Positions 1 through 5,502 of a stretch of 6,112 nucleotides of DNA are shown here, in pieces; positions within the stretch are counted from its first letter, which is position 1; each line of letters begins with the position of its first letter. The notes beneath the pieces were generated by a model. The model ran no database searches. It had not been told where the DNA came from and saw only the letters and a program-made list of their open reading frames with translations. This DNA is from Methyloprofundus sp. (GTDB lineage Bacteria; Pseudomonadota; Gammaproteobacteria; Methylococcales; Methylomonadaceae), in NCBI GenBank assembly GCA_030636485.1, contig DAOVWV010000109.1:1-6112 (forward strand), read 5' to 3'. Both the position numbers and the translations under genes were made by a program.

Positions 1-48
1 CCCAACTTTAGTTCCATATTGCTCTTCAGTCCAAGTGATTAAAGCCAT
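1..48 (-). CDS. Bacteriohemerythrin, N-terminal 16 codons only (partial)
   Basis: An ATG at 48 on the minus strand opens a frame that runs off the window start and encodes MALITWTEEQYGTKVG. A GGAG Shine-Dalgarno sequence lies at 55-58, six bases upstream, and a good promoter candidate lies at 82-108. The residues match the usual start of single-domain bacteriohemerythrins (MAL..W...), and the TW...Q(F/Y)GT.V pattern is familiar from methanotroph members. In Methylococcus capsulatus such a protein is known to bind oxygen at a di-iron site and has been linked to oxygen supply to particulate methane monooxygenase. The iron ligands (His/Glu/Asp of a four-helix bundle) all lie outside the window, so the family call rests on the N-terminus alone. 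It lies downstream of bioD in the same direction but probably has its own promoter, so it is unlikely to be a biotin gene. Confidence 0.55.
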   Translation of the reverse strand, partial: MALITWTEEQYGTKVG

Positions 49-81
49 TTTTTTCTCCGATTTATTATTATAAGAAACGTC

Positions 82-108
82 ATTATACATAAAACCATAA
101 ACAAACAA
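82..108 (-). promoter_or_regulatory. Candidate sigma70-type promoter for the hemerythrin-like gene
   Basis: On the minus strand a perfect TATAAT (82-87) is preceded, 15 bases upstream, by TTGTTT (103-108), half matching the -35 consensus. It sits in the 73-bp AT-rich gap after the bioD stop. A transcript starting near 75 would have a leader of about 27 nt containing the GGAG ribosome binding site at 55-58. The -10 match is strong and the -35 and spacing are imperfect. No intrinsic terminator is visible between bioD and this promoter, so bioD read-through into the downstream gene is possible. Confidence 0.5.
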
Positions 109-121
109 AGCTTTTATATGT

Positions 122-793
122 CTATAATTTTAATGGAAATTTCTGACTAAAACACTCGGGATTTAGCGAATCCACATAAGGAAACACGGCCAATAATGGC
201 AACTCTGTTGATAAACAAAGAGTTTGTATATTTTCATCTATCATCAGCATATCTTTATCCACACAAGATGCAATCCAGCCCTGAGATTTTACTCCGGCCT
301 GCTGAATCGCCGCAAAGGTCAATTTTGCCTGATTAATACAGCCAAGACGTACGCCAACGACGACGATAACGGGTAAATCCATATGCAATGCCAAATCTGC
401 AACAGTCTGCCGCTCATTCAAAGGCACCATCCACCCACCGACACCTTCAACCAACACCACATCCGCCCGTTTTTCTAACTGCTGATACTGAGCCTTAATT
501 TTTTCTAACTCTATTTCAACTCCCTGCTTATCCGCAGCGATATGCGGAGACACGGGCAGCGCAAAGGCATAGGGGTTTACATCCTGATATGGCAGCACAA
601 TAGATGCATGCTGCTGCAACAATAATGCATCTTCATTCTTCAATTGCCCATCAATTTTTTCACAGCCCGATGCAACTGGTTTCATTCCGATGACCGTTTT
701 ACCCTGATTTTTAAAATACTGCATTAAAGCAACAGTACTCCAGGTTTTTCCTATACCGGTATCAGTGCCTGTTATAAAATAGCCTTGTGCCAT
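122..793 (-). CDS. bioD: Dethiobiotin synthetase BioD
   Basis: ATP-dependent enzyme that carboxylates 7,8-diaminopelargonate with CO2 and closes the ureido ring to dethiobiotin; cytoplasmic, the penultimate step of biotin synthesis. The 223 residues match the family's usual length. Visible motifs are the P-loop GTDTGIGKT at 9-17 (Lys16), KPVASG at 38-43 with the substrate lysine Lys38, the Mg-ligand aspartate in NEDALLLQ (Asp55), VNPYAFALPVSPH at 72-84, VEGVGGWMVPL at 115-125 (Glu116), and VVGVRLGCINQAKLT at 145-159. All are one residue later than in E. coli BioD. The ATG at 793 lies 2 nt after the bioC TAG, with a GGGG at 799-802 as a weak ribosome binding site, so translation is probably coupled to bioC. 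It is the last gene of the operon. The C-terminus is less conserved but shows no truncation. Confidence 0.97.
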   Translation of the reverse strand: MAQGYFITGTDTGIGKTWSTVALMQYFKNQGKTVIGMKPVASGCEKIDGQLKNEDALLLQQHASIVLPYQDVNPYAFALPVSPHIAADKQGVEIELEKIKAQYQQLEKRADVVLVEGVGGWMVPLNERQTVADLALHMDLPVIVVVGVRLGCINQAKLTFAAIQQAGVKSQGWIASCVDKDMLMIDENIQTLCLSTELPLLAVFPYVDSLNPECFSQKFPLKL

Positions 794-795
794 AC

Positions 796-1584
796 CTACC
801 CCGCCGCTCTTGCCTGTACATAAATAATTTCATAACTTGCCGTGATTTTGCCATCTTCATCTATGGGATATGCACTCAACAATGCCTGTAACTGTCCTTT
901 TGAGGTCAACCTTTTATTACGCGCCTGATTGACATTATGCGCACCTATTCCCTTTAACTCGCGCATCAATTCAATCACATGACTATATTTAAACTGATAA
1001 ACCTTACTTTCCAGTTGCACATCCACAAACCCAGCTCCCTGTAATTGCCGCTTAAGCTCCAACAGCCCACAAAAGTCATTCACATGAGGGTAATCATCCA
1101 CCTCAGCCCATGCCGCCTTTAGCTCACATAAAGCACTTTCTCCAAAAGTAGAAAATACAAACTGCCCGTTAGTTCGTAAAATCCGGTGCACATCCACAAA
1201 CATTGCTTCCAGACCTGAGCACCACTGCAAGGCTAAATTAGACATTACCCCTTCAATACAGCCGCTAGCAACAGGCAAGCGCTCCGCATCGGCACAGAAC
1301 AACAGCGCCTCACCACAACCAAGACGCTGCCGTGTTTTTAATAGCATAGGCATCGCAATATCCAATGCGATAATATTTTTCATTAATGCTTTATCACGTA
1401 ATTGCTGGGTAAAAAAACCCGTTCCACAGCCAACATCAAGCACCAAGGCTTCCGGTACCAAAGTAACCTGGTTAATTAATTCATGCCCCACTTGACGCTG
1501 TAGAGCGGCCATTGCATCATAGCTCTGAGCTGCATTGGCGAAAGATTGTCTGATTAGCTTTTTATCCAATACAAGCCCTACCAT
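796..1584 (-). CDS. bioC: Malonyl-ACP O-methyltransferase BioC
   Basis: SAM-dependent methyltransferase that methyl-esterifies the free carboxyl of malonyl-ACP (or malonyl-CoA), disguising it so that fatty acid synthesis can extend it to a pimeloyl chain. The 262-residue protein is a class I Rossmann methyltransferase. Motif I LDVGCGTG is at 49-56, the ribose-binding acidic residue is Asp75 at the end of the second strand (ALD), and Asp99 in CADAERLP follows. BioC-typical blocks separate it from generic methyltransferases: SFANAAQSYDAMAALQR near the N-terminus, SNLALQWC at 115-122, FSTFGE at 144-149 and KGIGAHN at 211-217. The ATG shares its A with the bioH stop (TAATG), and a GGGGG at 1593-1597 lies 8 nt upstream, so bioH and bioC are translationally coupled. 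The gene ends 2 nt before bioD. Confidence 0.96.
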   Translation of the reverse strand: MVGLVLDKKLIRQSFANAAQSYDAMAALQRQVGHELINQVTLVPEALVLDVGCGTGFFTQQLRDKALMKNIIALDIAMPMLLKTRQRLGCGEALLFCADAERLPVASGCIEGVMSNLALQWCSGLEAMFVDVHRILRTNGQFVFSTFGESALCELKAAWAEVDDYPHVNDFCGLLELKRQLQGAGFVDVQLESKVYQFKYSHVIELMRELKGIGAHNVNQARNKRLTSKGQLQALLSAYPIDEDGKITASYEIIYVQARAAG

Positions 1585-2360
1585 TAACGATGCCCCCGCT
1601 GCATAAATTCATGTATCAGAATCAATACCTGCTGCGGGTGAGTAATAAAAGGGATATGCCCTGCCCCGGCAATAACTTCTACCTGTAGCTGAGCCTGTAG
1701 CGCTCGACACTGCTTTCCCAGCAAAACCGGCACCAAGCTATCTAGCTCACCCAAAATCATCATTGCAGGTATCTTCAAATTACCCAAAGCAGCTCTTAAG
1801 TCAGCCGTCTGTAAAATAGTCAACCCCGCCATCAACACCTTTAGCCCAGGTGGTACACATTCCTGCATCGCCAGTTTAATTTTTTTTAAACACGACTTAC
1901 TATCATCCACCTGCTGCACCTGCATACTCAAAAAGCGCAATAAAGTCTGTGCAGAATTCTTTTGCACGTTACGCGCAAACTCGTTAAGTGCCTGTACTGG
2001 CACACCCTGCCATTCATCCGTCTTGATAAAATGTGGATTACTGGCAATCAACACTAAAGATTTTATCCGCTGTGGATATTTCTCAGCCAGGCGCAATGCA
2101 ACAGCGCCCCCCAAAGACCAACCTACCAGAGTACAAGGCTGTTCAGGCAGTTCTGCATAGATTACCTCCACCAGCCGCTCCAAAGTATAAGGCTCCACAC
2201 TTTCACTGCAACCATGTCCGGGCAAATCCAGACATATAACCTGTCGCTGTACTGCCAAAGCCTCCGCAAATTCTCGCCATACTCCAGTATGCATTGCCCA
2301 GCCATGCAACATAACAACAGGCTCTCCCTGCTCATAGATTTCTTTATGCAACACCGTCAT
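1584..2360 (-). CDS. bioH: Pimeloyl-ACP methyl ester esterase BioH
   Basis: Alpha/beta hydrolase that demethylates pimeloyl-ACP methyl ester, ending chain elongation and releasing pimeloyl-ACP for BioF. The 258 residues carry the oxyanion-hole region MLHGWAMHTGVW (17-28), DLPGHGCS (45-52), the nucleophile elbow GWSLGG (80-85, Ser82), LGELDSLVP (acid Asp207) and GAGHIPF (His235). Ser82, Asp207 and His235 fall at exactly the E. coli BioH triad positions. ASNPHF..TDEWQG (106-119) also matches the BioH-specific lid region, which separates it from generic hydrolases. An in-frame TGA lies three codons upstream of the ATG, so no longer start is possible. The ribosome binding site is weak (AGGG at 2371-2374, 10 nt away). 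bioH lies inside the operon rather than standing alone as in E. coli. It follows an unusually long 171-nt spacer and overlaps bioC by one base. Confidence 0.96.
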   Translation of the reverse strand: MTVLHKEIYEQGEPVVMLHGWAMHTGVWREFAEALAVQRQVICLDLPGHGCSESVEPYTLERLVEVIYAELPEQPCTLVGWSLGGAVALRLAEKYPQRIKSLVLIASNPHFIKTDEWQGVPVQALNEFARNVQKNSAQTLLRFLSMQVQQVDDSKSCLKKIKLAMQECVPPGLKVLMAGLTILQTADLRAALGNLKIPAMMILGELDSLVPVLLGKQCRALQAQLQVEVIAGAGHIPFITHPQQVLILIHEFMQRGHR

Positions 2361-2407
2361 TTTAGATCAGCCCTGGCTTGTCGAATTTTCCCGGCTTTTA
2401 TCATCAT
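2357..2407 (-). other. Possible 16-codon small ORF coupled to bioH start
   Basis: In the bioF-bioH spacer an ATG-ATG pair at 2402-2407 (minus strand) opens a frame reading MMIKAGKIRQARADLK. Its TGA overlaps the bioH ATG as ATGA. Such overlaps usually mark translational coupling, and bioH itself has only a weak ribosome binding site. Against a real gene, the only purine-rich sequence upstream (AGGA, in CCTAGGAAC) is about 14 nt from the first ATG, too far for a good site. A 16-codon frame also arises easily by chance. No function can be assigned. Confidence 0.2.
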
Positions 2408-2424
2408 TATTATTAAGTTGTTCC

Positions 2425-2442
2425 TAGGGCACTTGCCCCCTA
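2425..2442. repeat. Inverted repeat in the bioF-bioH spacer
   Basis: The minus strand reads TAGGGGGCAAGTGCCCTA. The arms TAGGG and CCCTA can pair around an 8-nt loop, or GGGC/GCCC can pair around a 4-nt loop in a shifted register. It follows directly after the U-rich tail of the terminator-like hairpin at 2442-2463, so the two structures are arranged in tandem. It could be part of an attenuation or mRNA-stability element, or a remnant of a short dispersed repeat. The sequence alone cannot decide. Confidence 0.35.
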
Positions 2443-2463
2443 AAAGAGCGGACAATTGCCCGC
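2442..2463 (-). terminator. Terminator-like hairpin between bioF and bioH
   Basis: The minus-strand RNA would read GCGGGC-AAUU-GUCCGC followed by UCUUUU. That is a six-base-pair GC-rich stem (one G.U pair) with a four-base loop and a short U tract, the layout of an intrinsic terminator. It lies about 70 nt after the bioF stop and about 80 nt before the bioH start. If it works, it would lower bioHCD transcription relative to bioBF. The stem is short and the U tract is interrupted, so partial rather than complete termination is the more reasonable expectation. No separate strong promoter for bioH is obvious downstream. Confidence 0.4.
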
Positions 2464-2531
2464 AACACTACACCGCCTCTAGCAGAATATTCTCTGACTA
2501 ATCTTGCTTCGTTTTTTCATGCCTTCGTGAT

Positions 2532-3707
2532 TTATTTCACCGATCCCGGCAATCTGTCCAAGGCTTCCAATAGCTGGTCAATATGCTGCTCCTGGTGTAG
2601 TGCAGAAAAGGTAATACGTAATCGCGCACTCCCTTGCGGCACAGTAGGCGGGCGTATGGCACTCACCCAAAAACCTTGCTGCAATAAGTCATCACTCGCC
2701 TGCATCGCAAGGTCACTACTCCCTAACACTATGGGTTGTATTGCTGACTCAGAGGGCATTAATGATAAACCCAATTGTTTTGCACCTGTTTGAAATCGCG
2801 CCACCAAGCTATTAATTTTTTCTCTGCGCCAACCATCTTGCTTGACACGCTGTAAACTTGTGCGGGTAGCAGCGGCTATGGCAGGCGGCAATGCAGTCGT
2901 ATAAATATAAGTACGTGCTTTCTGGATTAAAGTTTCAATCATCACCTCAGAACCAGCAACAAACGCCCCACTCGTCCCAAATGCCTTACCCAGAGTACCA
3001 ACCAGCAAAGGCACTTGTTGCTGGTTTAAGGCACACTGCTCAACCAATCCAGCACCTGTTCTACCCAGAACGCCAAAGCCATGCGCATCATCAACCATCA
3101 AAAGCGCTTTGCTTTGTTCAGCGATCTCGGCTAATGCGGCTAAACAGGCAAAGTCACCATCCATACTAAACACTCCATCGGTGACAATCATTGCCTGATG
3201 TTCTGCCGCCATGCCTTGCATTTTTAGCCGCAAATTATCAATATCATTGTGCAAATAACGCTTAAACCGCGCCCCCGAAAGCAAACCACCATCCAGCAGC
3301 GAGGCATGATTTAATTTATCTTCATACACGATATCCCCCTTTCCCAGCAATGCCGCTATCACGCCCAGATTTGCCATATAACCAGTGGAAAATAATAAGG
3401 CACGATCACGCCCGGTAAAGTCAGCCAACTCTTCCTCTAAAGCATGATGCTCTCGCCCATGCCCACAGACCAAATGCGCTGAACCACTCCCCACTCCATA
3501 TTTATCAGCTGCCTGCTTAAAGGACGCAATAACGTCGGGATGATTAGCCAGCCCCAAATAATCATTGCTACAAAAATTCAACACTTTGCGCCCATCAACA
3601 TGGAGATATATTCCCTGCCCTGATTCAATGACTCGCCTAGAGCGATATAAATCCGCCCGCTTCAATTCATCAAGCTGCACACATAAGTTATTTTGCTTTA
3701 ACTGCAT
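2532..3707 (-). CDS. bioF: 8-amino-7-oxononanoate synthase BioF (KAPA synthase)
   Basis: PLP-dependent alpha-oxoamine synthase that condenses pimeloyl-ACP with L-alanine, with loss of CO2, to give 8-amino-7-oxononanoate. The 391 residues are close to E. coli BioF. Visible are FCSNDYLGL (45-53), GVGSGSAHLVCGH (71-83), the NHASLLDG block (133-140, His134 stacking on PLP), TDGVFSMDGD (176-185), DDAHGFGVLG (206-215, with PLP-contacting Asp and His), the Schiff-base lysine Lys241 in GTLGKAFGTSGA, and SAIQPIV plus AIRPPTVP..SARLRI near the end. The last two favour BioF over the related KBL and HemA enzymes. The ATG at 3707 is fixed by an in-frame TGA two codons upstream. No clear Shine-Dalgarno sequence is seen, so it may depend on re-initiation after bioB, 47 nt away. 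It is followed by the unusual 171-nt spacer before bioH. Confidence 0.97.
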   Translation of the reverse strand: MQLKQNNLCVQLDELKRADLYRSRRVIESGQGIYLHVDGRKVLNFCSNDYLGLANHPDVIASFKQAADKYGVGSGSAHLVCGHGREHHALEEELADFTGRDRALLFSTGYMANLGVIAALLGKGDIVYEDKLNHASLLDGGLLSGARFKRYLHNDIDNLRLKMQGMAAEHQAMIVTDGVFSMDGDFACLAALAEIAEQSKALLMVDDAHGFGVLGRTGAGLVEQCALNQQQVPLLVGTLGKAFGTSGAFVAGSEVMIETLIQKARTYIYTTALPPAIAAATRTSLQRVKQDGWRREKINSLVARFQTGAKQLGLSLMPSESAIQPIVLGSSDLAMQASDDLLQQGFWVSAIRPPTVPQGSARLRITFSALHQEQHIDQLLEALDRLPGSVK

Positions 3708-3754
3708 AAATCATTTTTCATTTGGAATTCTGGCAATGCACACCATCACACACC

Positions 3755-4738
3755 CTATGCATAACTTGATCCCGCTGATCGCACTCCCAGGCGCTCAAAT
3801 AACGCCAGATCATGATTCGTCATTGGGTTATCGGTCGTTAATAACTTATCTCCATAAAAAATGGAATTTGCCCCGGCAAAAAAACATAATGCCTGCATTT
3901 CATCCGACATCTCCGCACGTCCGGCTGATAGCCTAACACGCGACTCAGGCATTAATAGCCGCGCGACGGCAATCATGCGAATAAACATAAAAGGATCAAG
4001 CGCCTCCGTTCCCATCAATGGCGTACCTTCCACCTGCACCAGCATATTAATTGGCACACTTTCAGGATGCTTAGGTAAATTAGCCAGTTCTATCAATAAA
4101 TTAGCTCTATCTGTATCACTTTCCCCCATCCCGACTATACCGCCACAGCAGACATTAATCCCTGCATCCCGTACACGCCCTAAAGTATCTAAACGATCCT
4201 GATAAGTTCTGGTGGTAATCACTTCTGAATAATAATCTTCCGAAGTATCCAGGTTATGGTTGTAATAATCCAGACCGCCCTCTTTTAAGGCTTCTGTCTG
4301 CTTATCAGTCAACATACCTAAGGTCACGCAGGTTTCCATCCCCATCGCCTTCACCCCTTGCACCATTTCCACCACACGCTCTATATCCTTATCTTTAGGG
4401 CTCCGCCATGCGGCTCCCATACAGAACCGCGAAGCCCCTTGATCTTTTGCCTGTTGAGCAGACTTCATCACTTCTTCAAGCGGTAATAACGCTTCGGGAT
4501 TTAAATCTGAATCATACCGGGCGCTTTGTGGACAATAACCACAATCCTCCGAACAAGAGCCGGTTTTAATACTTAACAGGCTACTGACCTGCACTTCATT
4601 AGGATCAAAGTGAGCGCGATGAACAGTTTGAGCCTGAAAAAGTAAATCATTAAAAGGCTGATTAAATAAGGGTTTTACTTCATCTAACTGCCAATCATGA
4701 CGCAACAAAGAATTTTTATTTACTATTTGTGATGACAC
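3755..4738 (-). CDS. bioB: Biotin synthase BioB (radical SAM), GTG start
   Basis: Radical SAM enzyme that inserts sulfur into dethiobiotin to make biotin, the last pathway step. The 327 residues carry the SAM-cluster motif CSEDCGYC (Cys62, Cys66, Cys69) for the [4Fe-4S] cluster. The [2Fe-2S] ligands are Cys106 (RFCMGAAW), Cys137 (METCVTLG), Cys197 (NVCCGGIVG) and Arg269 (VRLSAGR). YNHNLDTS (159-166) supplies substrate and SAM contacts. All sit exactly nine residues later than in E. coli BioB, so nothing is missing. The start is a GTG at 4738: AGGAG at 4748-4752 lies 9 nt upstream, an in-frame TAG sits just above, and no ATG occurs before residue 91. It is the first operon gene, divergent from comF with 62 bp between them. 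The C-terminus is somewhat shorter than that of the 346-residue E. coli protein, which is common in the family. Confidence 0.98.
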   Translation of the reverse strand: MSSQIVNKNSLLRHDWQLDEVKPLFNQPFNDLLFQAQTVHRAHFDPNEVQVSSLLSIKTGSCSEDCGYCPQSARYDSDLNPEALLPLEEVMKSAQQAKDQGASRFCMGAAWRSPKDKDIERVVEMVQGVKAMGMETCVTLGMLTDKQTEALKEGGLDYYNHNLDTSEDYYSEVITTRTYQDRLDTLGRVRDAGINVCCGGIVGMGESDTDRANLLIELANLPKHPESVPINMLVQVEGTPLMGTEALDPFMFIRMIAVARLLMPESRVRLSAGRAEMSDEMQALCFFAGANSIFYGDKLLTTDNPMTNHDLALFERLGVRSAGSSYA

Positions 4739-4747
4739 TCTGTTAAT

Positions 4748-4752
4748 CTCCT
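4748..4752 (-). promoter_or_regulatory. Ribosome binding site deciding the bioB GTG start
   Basis: AGGAG on the minus strand, 9 nt before the GTG at 4736-4738, inside CCTAGGAG. With the in-frame TAG immediately upstream it fixes the start codon. It is the best Shine-Dalgarno sequence in the operon. Confidence 0.8.
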
Positions 4753-4758
4753 AGGTCT

Positions 4759-4785
4759 AAATTATCAATTAAGCCGACTGGTCAA
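4759..4785 (-). promoter_or_regulatory. Candidate bioB operon promoter
   Basis: In the 62-bp divergent spacer the minus strand carries TTGACC (4780-4785, five of six to the -35 consensus). TAATTT (4759-4764) follows 15 bases later. A better -10 match, GATAAT (4761-4766), overlaps it but leaves only 13 bases of spacing. None of the pairings is ideal, so the exact hexamers are uncertain, but the operon promoter must lie here or inside comF. The comF promoter must share this spacer or lie inside bioB. No clear BirA-type operator (TTGTAAACC and its inverted partner about 15 nt apart) was found. Confidence 0.35.
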
Positions 4786-4800
4786 CCTAATAAACTAAAA

Positions 4801-5502
4801 ATGGTAAACAACTGGATTGATATTATACAATATAGTTTGCTTCCGCCTAGTTGTATCTTGTGTGAAAATAAAGGCATGGGACACATGGACTTATGCCAAC
4901 CCTGTCTTGATGCACAAATAAAGACCGGAAACCATTGTTATTGCTGTGCAAAACAATTTGAAAATGATAATTTGAACTTATCTCTTTGTGGAGACTGCCA
5001 GAAGAACCCACGCGCTTTTGATAGAACCTATGCCCCTTACACACATCAGGGTGCCATACGCTACCTAATCAATCAGTGTAAATTTAATGGCACGTATAAA
5101 TATACCCGTCTATTAGGCTTACTATTAGCCAGTCACCTACGCACTCAGGCCAAACTCCCCGAACTGATTATCCCGGTACCACTCCATCCAAAACGCTATC
5201 AACAGAGAGGCTTTAATCAATCATTGGAAATTGGTAAAGTCATTGCAAAAGAACTTTCCATCCCCATTGATAACCGCTATTGCCTACGCATCAAAGACAC
5301 CCCTCACCAGGTCTCCTTAAGCGCGAAACAAAGACACAAAAATATTAAAAATGCCTTTCAGGTGATAGCAAAACCCAAGGCTCAGCATATCGCCATTCTG
5401 GATGATGTCATGACCACCAGTGCCACCGCTAATGAACTCGCCAAAGCTCTAAAATCAACGGGGGTTAACCAAATTGATATCTGGGTCTGTGCGCGCGCAT
5501 GA
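4801..5502 (+). CDS. comF: ComF family protein (double zinc ribbon plus phosphoribosyltransferase fold)
   Basis: The 233-residue protein matches the ComFC/GntX family, cytoplasmic proteins needed in natural competence for moving the incoming DNA strand across the inner membrane. The N-terminus has cysteine pairs C18xxC21 and C32xxC35, then C46xxC49 and C63xxC66, consistent with a zinc-binding ribbon region. The C-terminal part has the phosphoribosyltransferase fold: IIPVPLHPKRYQQRGFNQS (123-141), then KNIKNAF, and the PRPP-binding loop ILDDVMTTSATANELA (199-214). Length is typical. The ATG has no Shine-Dalgarno sequence (the bases before it are CTAATAAACTAAAA), suggesting a leaderless or weakly translated message. 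The 5' part is visibly AT-rich. comF beside a biotin operon is a common gammaproteobacterial arrangement with no known functional link. The 3' end overlaps waaA by 48 nt in convergent orientation. Presence of comF alone does not prove competence. Confidence 0.93.
   Translation: MVNNWIDIIQYSLLPPSCILCENKGMGHMDLCQPCLDAQIKTGNHCYCCAKQFENDNLNLSLCGDCQKNPRAFDRTYAPYTHQGAIRYLINQCKFNGTYKYTRLLGLLLASHLRTQAKLPELIIPVPLHPKRYQQRGFNQSLEIGKVIAKELSIPIDNRYCLRIKDTPHQVSLSAKQRHKNIKNAFQVIAKPKAQHIAILDDVMTTSATANELAKALKSTGVNQIDIWVCARA

Noticed and set aside
49..121. Intrinsic terminator after bioD
   Set aside because: The gap is AT-rich but has no GC-rich stem followed by a T tract on the minus strand.
2401..2415. Triplet run TCATCATTATTATTA as a possible microsatellite
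   Set aside because: Too short and impure to suggest slippage-based phase variation, and it lies outside any confident reading frame.
2033..2501. Plus-strand open frames opposite bioH (2033-2239 and 2214-2501)
   Set aside because: They are antisense to the conserved bioH coding region, have low-complexity unrelated translations, no ribosome binding sites and no recognisable domain. The second only spills into the bioF-bioH spacer.
2479..2520. 13-codon frame MKKRSKISQRIFC just after bioF
   Set aside because: The GAAGG upstream is only one base from the ATG, so spacing is wrong, and the length is within chance. There is no other support.
2527..4202. Plus-strand open frames opposite bioF and bioB (2527-2793, 2891-3169, 3565-3936, 3861-4202)
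   Set aside because: Each is the complement of a strongly conserved enzyme frame and its translation resembles nothing known; these are shadows.
4740..4773. Possible BirA operator starting at CTGTTAATC
   Set aside because: The left half matches seven of nine positions, but 15-16 nt downstream there is no acceptable inverted half-site.
4847..5044. Minus-strand open frame inside comF
   Set aside because: It lies opposite the cysteine-rich ribbon of comF; its translation is just the complement of those codons.
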